Shown piece by piece: positions 51,927-60,572 of a DNA stretch of 64,000 nucleotides. A program made the position numbers and the translations under genes. The stretch comes from Actinomycetes bacterium. GTDB lineage: Bacteria > Bacillota > Sulfobacillia > Sulfobacillales > JAIMBI01. Every line of letters begins with the position of its first letter. Positions within the stretch are counted from its first letter, which is position 1. Where the stretch lies: the NCBI GenBank assembly GCA_023565505.1, contig JAIMBI010000006.1, positions 62,001 to 126,000 on the forward strand, given 5' to 3'. The notes below the pieces were generated by a model. It was not told where the DNA came from. It did not search any database and saw nothing but the letters and a program-made list of their open reading frames with translations.

Positions 51927-52946
51927 ATGCAGTTTCGGTACACGGCGGACGAAGTCGCCATCCTGGAGGAGGCGGCCCGCACGTTCCGGAAGGCGTTTCC
52001 GGTGGAGCGTCTGGGACGCGGCGAACCTTCGACGGCCGGGTGGGCGGAAGCGGGGCGGGCCGGGTGGTTGCACGCGGGATTGGACGAGGCCCACGGCGGG
52101 TCCGGCCTGCCCCTGTACATGGTGGCCGGGTTGGCCCGGGAAGCCGGCCGGCAGCTGGCGGTGGAGGGATTCGTGAACAACGCCGTGGTGCTGCCGCGCC
52201 TGCTGAGGTTCGCGACGGACGGCGGGGCGGCGTTGGCGCGCCAGACGGAGCGCCCCGGCTTTCTCCTGGTGGACGGGCGAGGCGAGCGCCTGTTCGAGGA
52301 TCCGGCTCCCGTCGTGCCGTGGGTCTTCGGGGTCGAGGGCGGTATGGACCCGTGGCGGCTCGAGCGGATGGGCTCGGAGTTCCGGCTGACGCGTTGGGGC
52401 GAGGGGGCTGTGCGGTCGCGCCCGGTGGGCGACTTGGCCCTGGACGTGGCGGACGTGGAGATCGTCGGCGAGCCCGTGGCGACGGTGCGTCTGGAGGCCT
52501 CGGCCCACGACGTGGAACGGATCGCCGCGGAGGCGGCGGTGGTCCAGGCAGCAGCCCTGGTGGGCGTCGGCGAGGCGGCCGTGCGCGAGACCGTAGCCTA
52601 CCTCGGCATCCGTCAGCAGTTCGGTCGTCCCGTGGGCCAGTTCCAGGCCCTGAAGCATCTGTTGGCGGATGCCCACGCCCGGCTGGAGGTGGCCTTCCAC
52701 GCGGTTCTGCACGCGGCCCTCGAGACCGAGCCGCTGCGCCTGGCCGTGGCGCGGGCCCAGGCAGGGCAGGCGGCGTTCTCCGCCACCAAGCTCATGATCC
52801 AGCTGCATGGGGGGATCGGCTACACGTGGGACCACCCCGCCCACTACTACCTCAAGACGGCCATGTACGGCGCCATGCGCTTCGGGGGCGTAGACCGGCA
52901 GGTCCAGCGTCTCGGCGAGGCTCTGGTGCGGGCCGTGGCTCCGTAG
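51927..52946 (+). CDS. Short acyl-CoA dehydrogenase-like subunit
   Basis: 339 residues, below the usual 380. N-terminal helical part MQFRYTADEVAILEEAARTF and C-terminal domain IRQQFGRPVGQFQALKHLLA, IQLHGGIGYTWDHPAHYYLK are recognisable, but the middle beta-domain is divergent with no EPxAGSD motif. The C-terminal EGTxEI segment is replaced by GVDRQVQRLGEALV, so the usual FAD and Glu features are lost. Such shortened members form alpha2-beta2 enzymes with a neighbouring complete subunit (for example mycobacterial ChsE). The next gene, 13 nt downstream, is the likely partner. Confidence 0.82.
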   Translation: MQFRYTADEVAILEEAARTFRKAFPVERLGRGEPSTAGWAEAGRAGWLHAGLDEAHGGSGLPLYMVAGLAREAGRQLAVEGFVNNAVVLPRLLRFATDGGAALARQTERPGFLLVDGRGERLFEDPAPVVPWVFGVEGGMDPWRLERMGSEFRLTRWGEGAVRSRPVGDLALDVADVEIVGEPVATVRLEASAHDVERIAAEAAVVQAAALVGVGEAAVRETVAYLGIRQQFGRPVGQFQALKHLLADAHARLEVAFHAVLHAALETEPLRLAVARAQAGQAAFSATKLMIQLHGGIGYTWDHPAHYYLKTAMYGAMRFGGVDRQVQRLGEALVRAVAP

Positions 52947-52959
52947 GGAGGCGACGGGC

Positions 52960-54096
52960 ATGACGCTGACCGAAACCGCGGAAGAGCGTACCTTCCGGCG
53001 GGAACTCCGGACGTGGCTGGAGGCGAATATCCCGGAGCGGCTCCGGGGGAGCGAGGCGTTCGAGGACCGCCGCGAGGTGGACCGGATCCTCGCCCGCGAA
53101 GGGTACATCGGCTACACCTGGCCCACGGAGTACGGCGGACGGGGAGCCGACCCCGTCCACGCGATGATCCTGGACGAGGAGCTGGGGCGGCTGAACGTCC
53201 CCCAGTCGCGCTCGCCCTCGCGCTTCGGGGTGTCGCTGGTGGGGCCGGCGCTCATCCGGCACGGGACGCCGGAGCAGAAGGCGCGCTTTCTGCCGCGGAT
53301 TCTGGCGGTCGAAGACATCTGGTGCCAGGGGTTCTCGGAGCCCAACGCGGGGTCGGACCTGGCCAACGTCCAGACCACGGCGGAAGACCGGGGGGACCAC
53401 TTGGTCCTGAACGGGGGCAAGATCTGGACCACCCAGGCCCAGTACGCGGACTGGATCTTCGTGCTGGCGCGCACGGATCCGACGGCGCCGCGGCACAAGA
53501 ACCTCTCCTACCTGCTCGTGCCGATGCGCCAGGAGGGGATCGAGGTGCGGCCGCTGGTGCAGCTCACGCGCGAGAGCGAATTCAACCAGGTCTTCTTCCG
53601 CGACGTGCGGGTGCCCAAGGAGAACGTGCTGGGGGGCCTGGGCAACGGCTGGGCCGTGGCCATGACGACGTTGGCCTCGGAGCGATCCTACGGCCAGACC
53701 AGCCGCTACCGGGTCTACCAGGAGCAGCTTCGGCGGCTCGCGGCCCTGGTGGCGCGGACGCCGGATCCGGGCCTCAAGGCCGCGTGGACGGCGGAGCTGG
53801 GCCAGTTGTACGCAGACGTGGAGGGCATCGGCGATCTCGGCTACAAGGTCGTGTCCATCGCCCAGGCCGGGGAGGACGTCGGCTTTTTGCCCTCGGTCAC
53901 CAAACTGTGGTGGAGTGAGACGCATCAGCGGCTGGCGGAGCTGGGGTACCGGGTGGCCAGCGTGGTGGGTGACCGGGCGGACCAGGACTACTGGACGCTG
54001 TTGTTCCTTCAGACCCGGGCTGAGACCATCTATGCCGGCACCTCGCAGATTCAACGCAACATCATCGCCGAGCGTATCCTGGGATTGCCGCGTTGA
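52960..54096 (+). CDS. Acyl-CoA dehydrogenase, partner subunit
   Basis: 378 residues: TWPTEYGGRGADPVHAMILD, CQGFSEPNAGSDLANVQTTA and LNGGKIWTTQAQYADWIFVL are strong matches to FadE-type dehydrogenases. The C-terminus reads IYAGTSQIQRNIIAERILGL, with Ala in place of the usual Glu of EGT. With the short upstream subunit it probably makes a heteromeric dehydrogenase acting on a bulky or branched acyl-CoA. An MBL hydrolase follows after 38 nt. Confidence 0.88.
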   Translation: MTLTETAEERTFRRELRTWLEANIPERLRGSEAFEDRREVDRILAREGYIGYTWPTEYGGRGADPVHAMILDEELGRLNVPQSRSPSRFGVSLVGPALIRHGTPEQKARFLPRILAVEDIWCQGFSEPNAGSDLANVQTTAEDRGDHLVLNGGKIWTTQAQYADWIFVLARTDPTAPRHKNLSYLLVPMRQEGIEVRPLVQLTRESEFNQVFFRDVRVPKENVLGGLGNGWAVAMTTLASERSYGQTSRYRVYQEQLRRLAALVARTPDPGLKAAWTAELGQLYADVEGIGDLGYKVVSIAQAGEDVGFLPSVTKLWWSETHQRLAELGYRVASVVGDRADQDYWTLLFLQTRAETIYAGTSQIQRNIIAERILGLPR

Positions 54097-54134
54097 CCGG
54101 TGGGGGTTCCGGGGCGCCGTACAGGAGGTCATCC

Positions 54135-55199
54135 GTGGAGACAACGGCCATCGAGCTCAGGGAGGAGCTGTTCCAGGTCCAGGTCGCGATGCCGTTCCCC
54201 GAGCGGTTCACGAACGCCTACGTGAGTCGGCGCTGGGCCGACGGGGCGGTGCGGTGGCAGATTCTCGACCCGGGTTTCTATGACGACCAGACCGAGGCGA
54301 CGTGGCGGGCCGCCCTGGACGAGTTGGGGATCGGGCGGGGCCAGGTGGAGGCCATCTACGTCACGCATTTCCACACCGACCACCTCGCGGCGGCCGGTTG
54401 GCTGCAACAGGAGACCGGCGCGCCGGTGTACATCCTGGACCACGAGGTCGCCTTCGCGGAGGCGTCGGTGGCCGGCCAGGTCTTCGGCGGCCGCGGCGAC
54501 GGCCTCCGCCGGCGGTGGTTCGAGGCCCTGGGCGTGCCGCTCGACAACCGCGAGGCGGAGCGGGAGGTCCTGTCCTTCCGGTCCTACCTGCGCTACGCTC
54601 CGGTGACGCTCACGCCGCTGGCGCCCCAAAGCCGCGTGCCCTTCGGGGACGAGGAGGCCGAGGTGCTGTGGGCGCCGGGGCACACCAACGGGCAGCTGGT
54701 CCTGTACCTGCCCCGGCGGCGGGAGCTGTTGGCGGGAGACCACATCCTGCCCAAGATCACGCCGAACACCAGCCGGATGCCGTACGGGCTCCTGGATCCC
54801 TTGGGCGCGTACATGCGGCACCTCGAGACGCTGATGCAGCTGCCGATCGCCCGGATCTGGCCGGCGCACGGGGTCCCGCTGGACGACGGAATCCGCCGCA
54901 TCGTGGAGATCTACGACCACCACGTCGAGCGGGCGGAACAGGCGTGGCGGCTGACGGCCGGGGACCGGTCGGTGTTCGAGGTGTGCCTGGACCTGTTCGC
55001 GTATCGGCATCTGTCCAAGGCGGACTGGCGGCTGGCGCTGGGGGAGACGCTGGCGCACCTGGAGTATCTGGTGGGGTTGGGCTGGGCCGACCGGTTGGTC
55101 GACGGCCGGCGGACGTTTCCCCAGGCGCGGCTGGAACGGTTCCTGGAGGCGACCGACGGGCCGGCCCCGCGGATCACCTACGAGCCGCGGCGGCGGTGA
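54135..55199 (+). CDS. Metallo-beta-lactamase-fold hydrolase
   Basis: 354 residues. Metal motif THFHTDHLAAAGWLQQETGA (HxHxDH, about residues 76-81), later His in APGHTNGQLVLY, Asp in LAGDHILPKITPN, and a final His in IWPAHGVPLDDG. A helical C-terminal region of about 100 residues (YDHHVERAEQAW) resembles the DNA-binding-like helper domain found in many MBL hydrolases of acyl-CoA clusters. Start at GTG 54135 is supported by AGGAGGT 6 nt upstream. Possibly a thioesterase or lactone hydrolase for pathway intermediates; not shown. Confidence 0.87.
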   Translation: METTAIELREELFQVQVAMPFPERFTNAYVSRRWADGAVRWQILDPGFYDDQTEATWRAALDELGIGRGQVEAIYVTHFHTDHLAAAGWLQQETGAPVYILDHEVAFAEASVAGQVFGGRGDGLRRRWFEALGVPLDNREAEREVLSFRSYLRYAPVTLTPLAPQSRVPFGDEEAEVLWAPGHTNGQLVLYLPRRRELLAGDHILPKITPNTSRMPYGLLDPLGAYMRHLETLMQLPIARIWPAHGVPLDDGIRRIVEIYDHHVERAEQAWRLTAGDRSVFEVCLDLFAYRHLSKADWRLALGETLAHLEYLVGLGWADRLVDGRRTFPQARLERFLEATDGPAPRITYEPRRR

Positions 55200-55433
55200 G
55201 AGGGCCCGCGACGGCACGGCGCCGGGGGGGAACGGGTCCGGCCCGGCCCGCCGGAGACGGCGATCCGGGGCGGTGGACCGTCCCGGCGCGCCGACGCCCC
55301 GGGGATCCGCCGTCACCCCGACCGCCGGCTCGGCGCACCGAGGGTTGTGCGACGACGCCGGCTGTTCTTTATTGGTGGAAGAACGAGGCGCCGGGGATGC
55401 CGCTTGGCGGGGACGGCGTCGGGCGAAGGGGGA

Positions 55434-57230
55434 ATGGGCGTGGCGCGCCTGAAAGGGGCCGAGGTCATCGTCGAGTACTTGGCCCGGGAAGGCGTCCCGT
55501 ATGTATTCGGGCTGTGCGGCCACGGGATCCTGGGGCTGTTGGACGCGCTGTACGACGCACGGGATCGCATCCGTACGGTCTCCGTCCACCACGAGTCGAC
55601 GGCGGCCTTCATGGCCGACGCGTATTTCCGGGTCACCGGCCGGCCGGTGGCGACGTACACCTCTTGCGGGCCGGGATCCCTCAACCTGCCGGTCGGCCTG
55701 GCCTCGGCCTTCATGGACTCGTCGGCCTTCCTGGCCATCACGGGCAACGTGCCCACGTCCCAGTGGAACCGGGGGCCGTTCCAGGAGACGGGGCGATACT
55801 TCCAGGGGGACTTCGTCAACGTCGTGCGGCCATACGTCAAGCGCAGCTGGCAGCCGACGCGGGTGGACATGCTGCCCCTCGCGCTCCGGCAAGCATTCGC
55901 GGTCATGCTCACCGGCCGCCCGGGCCCGGTCCACCTTGACGTGCCACTGAACGTGTTCGTGGAAACCGACGACGTCGAGGTGCCCGACCCGGCGGCATGG
56001 CGGCACGGCATCAGCTCACGGGCCGGTGCCGACCCCGAGACCTTGGCCCGGGCCGCCGCCCTGCTGGCCGCCGCCGAACGCCCGGTCATCGTGGTCGGGC
56101 ACGGCGTGGAACTGGCCGGGGCATCGGCCGAGGTGATGGCCCTGGCGGAGCGCCTGGGCATCCCCGTGGTCACGTCGCCGCTCGGCAAGGGGGCGCTGGA
56201 CCTCGGGCACCCGTTGGTGCTGGGGGCGACGGGGCGCAACGGTCCCTACCCGGCCAACGCGGCGACCCGGAACGCGGACGTGGTGCTGGCGCTCGGCACC
56301 CGTTTCGACGACCGCTCCACCAGCGCGTGGCTCCCCGGGTATACCTACAGCATCCCGCCGACCCGGCTCATCCACGTCGACATCGACCCGGCGGAGATCG
56401 GCCGGAACTATCCCGCGACCGTGGGCGTGGTGGCCGACGTGCGGACCTTCCTGCGCCAACTGTTGGACCGGTTCGCCGACGACCCCGGGGCGACCCCGAC
56501 GCGGACGGCCGCCTGGCGGGAGAAGGTCCAGACGTGGCGGGCGCGCTGGGAAGAGGCCCTGGCGGAGGCCCGGGACTCGGAGGCGGTGCCCATCCATCCC
56601 GCGCGGCTCCTCAAGGAACTCCGGGCGGCGTTGCCGGAGGACGGCATCCTGCTGTCCGACGTGGGCGTCCACCACAACTGGATCGTGACCGACTGGCGCA
56701 ACACCCGGCCGGGCGGTCTGTTGCAGACGTGGGGCTTCGCGTCGATGGGCTTCGGCCTGGCCGGGGCGCTCGGGGCGAAGCTGGCGGCGCCGGACCGGCC
56801 CGTGGTGGCCGTGGTCGGCGACGGCGGGATGCTCATGTTCCCCGGGGTCGTGGCGACCGCCGTGGAGTACGACATCCCCGTCACGTGGGTGGTGTGGAAC
56901 AACCAGGGGTTCTGCTCCATCCGGGACCAGCAGCTGGGCTACTTCGGGAGCGGTCGAGAGTTGGCGACCAGCTTCACCCGGCAGGCCGACGGGACGCTCT
57001 ACAGTCCCCGGTTTGCGGATCTGGCGCGGGCGATGGGGGCCGACGGCGTCACCGTGGAACGGCCCGACGGGCTGTACGCCGCCCTGCGGGCGGCGGTGGA
57101 GTCCGGCCGGCCCACGGTCATCGACGTCCGGGTCGACCGGGAGGCCCGCCCGCCGGCCTCCGGGAGTTGGGACCTGCCCCCGCTGCCGGCGCCGCCGCCC
57201 AACTTCGGCTGGGGCGAGGACGACGTGTAG
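55434..57230 (+). CDS. Thiamine-pyrophosphate-dependent enzyme (acetolactate synthase-like)
   Basis: 598-residue TPP enzyme. N-terminal PYR domain has the catalytic Glu in VHHESTAAFMADAYFR (about residue 50), then a central domain, and C-terminal TPP-binding motif GDGGMLMFPGVVATAVEYDI followed by VVWNNQGFCSIRDQQ. Family members include acetolactate synthase, glyoxylate carboligase, sulfoacetaldehyde acetyltransferase and 2-oxoacid decarboxylases; I cannot choose. The start follows GAAGGGGGA. It leads a set with a cupin and an SDR (36 and 16 nt gaps), just upstream of the Liv importer. Confidence 0.88.
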   Translation: MGVARLKGAEVIVEYLAREGVPYVFGLCGHGILGLLDALYDARDRIRTVSVHHESTAAFMADAYFRVTGRPVATYTSCGPGSLNLPVGLASAFMDSSAFLAITGNVPTSQWNRGPFQETGRYFQGDFVNVVRPYVKRSWQPTRVDMLPLALRQAFAVMLTGRPGPVHLDVPLNVFVETDDVEVPDPAAWRHGISSRAGADPETLARAAALLAAAERPVIVVGHGVELAGASAEVMALAERLGIPVVTSPLGKGALDLGHPLVLGATGRNGPYPANAATRNADVVLALGTRFDDRSTSAWLPGYTYSIPPTRLIHVDIDPAEIGRNYPATVGVVADVRTFLRQLLDRFADDPGATPTRTAAWREKVQTWRARWEEALAEARDSEAVPIHPARLLKELRAALPEDGILLSDVGVHHNWIVTDWRNTRPGGLLQTWGFASMGFGLAGALGAKLAAPDRPVVAVVGDGGMLMFPGVVATAVEYDIPVTWVVWNNQGFCSIRDQQLGYFGSGRELATSFTRQADGTLYSPRFADLARAMGADGVTVERPDGLYAALRAAVESGRPTVIDVRVDREARPPASGSWDLPPLPAPPPNFGWGEDDV

Positions 57231-57265
57231 CCTGACGGACGGCGACGCGAAGGGAGGGACGACGA

Positions 57266-57640
57266 ATGGCGCGGGCCGCGGTGATCTCGGCCGAACGGGT
57301 GCCCTGGTCGCAGCCTCCGGGGCATTTCGAAGCGTATTCCAAGTATCTCGTGGATCCGGACCGGACCGACAGCCGGCACTTCGACTTCCGGGTCTCCATC
57401 TATCAACCGCGCGGGTACGCGGCGGTCCACCGCCACGAGGCGGCCGAACAGATCTACTACATCCTGCGCGGGACCGCCCTCGTGACCCTCGACGGGGAAC
57501 CGCACGTGCTCCATCCCCACGATTTGGTGTTCATCCCGCCCGGGGTGGACCACGGAATCAGCAACTCGGGGTTCGAGGACTTGGTGTTCATCGTCGTGAC
57601 GTCGCCGCCGGAGACCGGGTCCCGCGGTGACGGCGCCTGA
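57266..57640 (+). CDS. Single-domain cupin protein
   Basis: 124-residue cupin. Motif 1 is YAAVHRHEAAEQIYYILRG (metal ligands His-x-His and Glu, followed by Gly) and motif 2 is PHDLVFIPPGVDHGISNSG with the fourth His. Small metal-dependent cupins act as isomerases, dioxygenases or storage-like binding proteins. Transcribed with the TPP enzyme and SDR, so it probably processes or isomerises the same small carbonyl compound. Start after GAAGGGAGGGA. Confidence 0.85.
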   Translation: MARAAVISAERVPWSQPPGHFEAYSKYLVDPDRTDSRHFDFRVSIYQPRGYAAVHRHEAAEQIYYILRGTALVTLDGEPHVLHPHDLVFIPPGVDHGISNSGFEDLVFIVVTSPPETGSRGDGA

Positions 57641-57656
57641 GGGGAGGCGGTCGGGG

Positions 57657-58412
57657 ATGGCCGGACGGCTTCAGGACCGGGTGGCGGTCGTGACGGGGGC
57701 GGCCCGGGGCAACGGCCGGGCTATCGCGGAGGCATACGCGCGGGAAGGCGCGGTCGTGGTGGTGGCGGATCGGGACGGACCGGGGGCCCGCGACGCGGCG
57801 GAGGCCATCGTCGCCGCGGGCGGGCGGGCGGAGGCGGCCACGCTCGACGTCACGCAGGCCGCCGAGATCGAGGCGGTTCTGGACGCGGTGACCGGGCGCC
57901 ACGGGCGGCTGGACATCCTGGTCAACAACGCGGGCGTCATTGGGCGCTTCCCGTTCCTGGAGATCACGGAGGCCGAGTGGGACCGCGTGCTCGACATCAA
58001 CCTCAAGGGGACGTTCCTCTGCGGGCAGGCGGCCGCGCGACGCATGGTGGGTCAGGGCCGGGGGGTCATCCTGAACATCGCGTCCGTCAACGCCGAAAGC
58101 GTCAACCCGACGACGGTGCACTACTGCGCCTCCAAGGGAGCGGTAAGGACCCTCACCAAGGGGATGGCCCTGGCGCTGGCGCCGTACGGCATCCGGGTCA
58201 ACGCCATCGGGCCGGGGCCTATCTACACGGACTTGAGCCGGGACCGGCTCGACGATCCCGCGTCGTTGGCGGCCACACTGGCCCATATCCCCATGGGCCG
58301 GGTGGGCCAACCCGCGGATCTGGCCGGGGCGGCGATCTTCCTCGCTTCCGACGAGGCGAGTTACGTGACCGGCATCACCCTGTACGTGGACGGCGGCTGG
58401 CTCACCATGTGA
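57657..58412 (+). CDS. Short-chain dehydrogenase/reductase (second)
   Basis: 251-residue classical SDR: VAVVTGAARGNGRAIAEAYA (with Asn in the place of Ile in GxG), ILVNNAGVIGRFPFLEITEA, catalytic Ser in ILNIASVNAES, Tyr/Lys in HYCASKGAVRTLTKGMALAL, and C-terminal YVTGITLYVDGGWLTM. Start at 57657 is supported by GGGGAGG. It ends the TPP enzyme-cupin set. A reduction or oxidation of a hydroxy-carbonyl intermediate is likely. Confidence 0.9.
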   Translation: MAGRLQDRVAVVTGAARGNGRAIAEAYAREGAVVVVADRDGPGARDAAEAIVAAGGRAEAATLDVTQAAEIEAVLDAVTGRHGRLDILVNNAGVIGRFPFLEITEAEWDRVLDINLKGTFLCGQAAARRMVGQGRGVILNIASVNAESVNPTTVHYCASKGAVRTLTKGMALALAPYGIRVNAIGPGPIYTDLSRDRLDDPASLAATLAHIPMGRVGQPADLAGAAIFLASDEASYVTGITLYVDGGWLTM

Positions 58413-58451
58413 GCGGGCCGCCGGTCCGAGGGGCGGAGTGGCGCGCCGCGG

Positions 58452-58520
58452 GGGCGTCCGGGGCGACGACGGGAGCCGGGGGATCCCGGGCGGGTGGTCG
58501 GGACGTCCGCCCCGACGCCC
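58452..58520 (+). terminator. Long GC-rich stem after the SDR gene
   Basis: GGGCGTC-C-GGGGCG pairs with CGCCCCGACGCCC (58508-58520) as a 13-bp stem with one bulge and a 42-nt loop, 40 nt after the SDR stop. No T-run. It probably ends the TPP enzyme-cupin-SDR transcript before the liv leader. Confidence 0.4.
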
Positions 58521-58571
58521 TCGTCGCGGTTCGACACGAACCCGGAAAATTTGCGGCGGCGGGCAGGAAAT

Positions 58572-58706
58572 CAGACAGGGCAAGCCGAAAAGAATCGCGG
58601 AACACGGCTGAGCTTGCTTGGTTGCCAACCAATGGCCCAGCCCCGTGACCGGCTAGCTGGTAGCACAGCACGCTTCGGGTCCGACGAGAAGTGTGCTGTG
58701 CTTTTT
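58572..58706 (+). promoter_or_regulatory. Structured leader with terminator upstream of liv operon (candidate attenuator)
   Basis: A less GC-rich block just upstream of livM folds into a series of hairpins: GCAAGC (58580-85)/GCTTGC (58612-17); TTGGTT-GCC-AACCAA (58618-32); CCAGC (58637-41)/GCTGG (58656-60). It ends in a 15-bp terminator stem AGCACAGCACGCTTC / GAAGTGTGCTGTGCT followed by TTTT (58703-06). TGGT at 58658-61 overlaps the base of the terminator, as in T-box leaders, but I find no full T-box sequence or stem I. Best read as a transcription attenuator of unknown ligand for the ABC operon. Confidence 0.55.
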
Positions 58707-58743
58707 GCTGTGTCCGGGCACACGTGCGAGGACGGAGGGCGGT

Positions 58744-59718
58744 ATGAGGGAGTCACGATGGGTGTGGATCGGGCTTGTGGCCATCGGCGTGATCGTGCCG
58801 TTCGTGACGACCCAGACGACGACCTACGTGGCTTCGCTGGTCGTGATCACGGCCATCGCGGTGCTGGGGTTGAACTACATCATCCGCAACACCGGGCAGG
58901 TCTCCATCGGGCATGCCGCCGTGCAGGCCTTCGGGAGCTACTGCGCCGGGATCGTGGCCTCGGCCCTGCATGCCGACTTCGTGGTGGCGCTCGTCGCCGG
59001 CACGTTGGGGGCGGCGATCCTGGGGCTCATCCTGGCCGTGCCGTCCGTGCGGGTCACCGGTCCGTACTTCGCGGTGCTGACGCTCGTGCTCGGCTGGGCG
59101 GTCAACGAGGCGATCCTCCTGTACCCCCAGGTCACGGGGGGCTACACCGGCTTGTTCGTGCAGCCGTTCAGCCTCTTCGCCTCCTCCACGGTGACCATGT
59201 ACTACCTGTCGCTGGCGGCGCTGGTGGCGGCGATGGCGCTGGTCCACAACGTGCACCGCTCCAAGTTCGGGCAGGTCCTCCTGGTCATGAAGCGGAGCCG
59301 GGCGGCGGCCACCACGTTAGGGGTGAACATCAGGTGGTTCATGGTGCTGGCCATCAGCATCGGCAACATGCTGGCGGGACTCAGCGGCGTGCTGTACCTC
59401 TACACGGTCAGCGACATCACGCCCAGCGCCTTCAGCCTGTCCCAGTCGGCGTACTTCCTGGTCGCCAGCGTGGTCGGCGGCGTCGGATCGGTGTTCGGCG
59501 CAATCCTCGGCAGCGCGGTGATCGTCTTGATCCCGCAGGCCCTGTCCAACTTGGAATGGTACGCCAACATCATTCTGGGAGCCATCCTGATCGCCGTCCT
59601 GCTCTGGCGGCCCGGCGGGCTGTGGCCGAGCCGGGCCCGCCGGGCCGGTCCGCCGGCGGCCGCCGCCGGGGTGGCCCCGGCCGAGCGGGGTGAGGTCTCG
59701 CGTGCTACTCAGGGTTGA
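58744..59718 (+). CDS. livM: Branched-chain amino acid-type ABC permease (LivM family)
   Basis: 324-residue inner-membrane permease with about ten hydrophobic segments. Family motifs: LNYIIRNTGQVSIGHAAVQA, VRVTGPYFAVLTLVLGWAVN, KFGQVLLVMKRSRAAATTLG (the EAA-like ABC contact loop), and SVVGGVGSVFGAILGSAVIV. First gene of livM-livG-livF-binding protein-livH. It imports branched-chain amino acids or, equally common in this family, aromatic or short organic acids, which fits the catabolic setting better. The upstream terminator suggests attenuation control. Confidence 0.9.
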   Translation: MRESRWVWIGLVAIGVIVPFVTTQTTTYVASLVVITAIAVLGLNYIIRNTGQVSIGHAAVQAFGSYCAGIVASALHADFVVALVAGTLGAAILGLILAVPSVRVTGPYFAVLTLVLGWAVNEAILLYPQVTGGYTGLFVQPFSLFASSTVTMYYLSLAALVAAMALVHNVHRSKFGQVLLVMKRSRAAATTLGVNIRWFMVLAISIGNMLAGLSGVLYLYTVSDITPSAFSLSQSAYFLVASVVGGVGSVFGAILGSAVIVLIPQALSNLEWYANIILGAILIAVLLWRPGGLWPSRARRAGPPAAAAGVAPAERGEVSRATQG

Positions 59719-60481
59719 GGACCTCGTGGTCCGCTTCGGCGGACTGACCGCCGTCGACCACATGGCGCTGGCGGTGCAGGAGGGCGAGATCATCGGCTTG
59801 ATCGGCCCCAACGGGGCGGGCAAGTCGACGTTGCTCAACGCCGTGAGCCGGCTCGTGCCGGCCGAGGGCCACGTCACCCTGCATCGCCGGGACCGGGACC
59901 CCGTGGACCTGCTGACGGTTCCGCCCTGGACGGTCGTGCGCCACGGTGTCGCCCGGACCTTCCAGCATCCGCAGCTGGCGCCGGACCTGACCGTCGCGGC
60001 CAACATGGGCCTGGGTCTGTTCGCCCGGAGCCGGACGAGCTGGCTGGCCGCCGGGCTCAGGCTGCCGAGCGTCCGCGCGGAGGAACGCCGGGTCCAGGAA
60101 GACGTGGTGCGGACGGCCGAGTTCTTGGGCGTCGCGCAGTGGCTGGACCAACTGCCCGGCTCGTTGCCGTACGGGATTCAGAAGTTGGTCGAGTTGGGTC
60201 GGGCCATCCTGGCCCATCCGGTCCTTCTGCTCCTCGACGAGCCGGCCGCGGGTCTGAACAGCGCGGAGAAGGCCGTCATGCAGCGGCTGTTGCTCGAGGT
60301 GCGCCAAGCCTACGGCCTGTCGATGATTGTGGTGGACCACGACATGGAATTCATCTTCGGATTGTCGGATCGCATCTATGCCATGAACTTCGGGACGTTG
60401 CTCGCGTCCGGCACGCCCGACGCAATCCGCGGCAACGCGGCGGTTCAAGAGGCGTACCTGGGGCAGGAAGACGACCGGTGA
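59702..60481 (+). CDS. livG: ABC transporter ATPase (LivG family)
   Basis: About 259-residue ATPase: Walker A IGPNGAGKSTLLNAVSRL, Q-loop region GVARTFQHPQLAPDLTVAAN, signature LPYGIQKLVELGRAI (degenerate LSGGQ), Walker B VLLLLDEPAAGLN, switch His in VDHDMEF. GTG at 59702 follows GGTGAGGT; another GTG (59690) is possible. Overlaps the end of livM, so the two are coupled. Pairs with LivF to power the importer. Confidence 0.92.
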   Translation: MLLRVEDLVVRFGGLTAVDHMALAVQEGEIIGLIGPNGAGKSTLLNAVSRLVPAEGHVTLHRRDRDPVDLLTVPPWTVVRHGVARTFQHPQLAPDLTVAANMGLGLFARSRTSWLAAGLRLPSVRAEERRVQEDVVRTAEFLGVAQWLDQLPGSLPYGIQKLVELGRAILAHPVLLLLDEPAAGLNSAEKAVMQRLLLEVRQAYGLSMIVVDHDMEFIFGLSDRIYAMNFGTLLASGTPDAIRGNAAVQEAYLGQEDDR

Positions 60482-60572
60482 GGCGGCTTCGGGCGAGGGC
60501 CGGGGCGGCCGGAACGCTCGCGCGTCGGCGCCTCGCGCCCGCGCGCTCCCGGGTGGCGAGGGGGGGAGCCTG

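Noticed and set aside
58570-58640. ACAGGGCAAGCC similar to the start of a c-di-GMP-I riboswitch
   Set aside because: The conserved downstream segments of that class (GACGCAAAGCC and the tetraloop receptor arm) are not present, so the match is only about nine bases.
58650-58690. GGCTAGCTGGTAGCACAGCACG resembling a tRNA D-arm
   Set aside because: No cloverleaf can be closed around it, and the sequence is fully used by the terminator stem of the liv leader.
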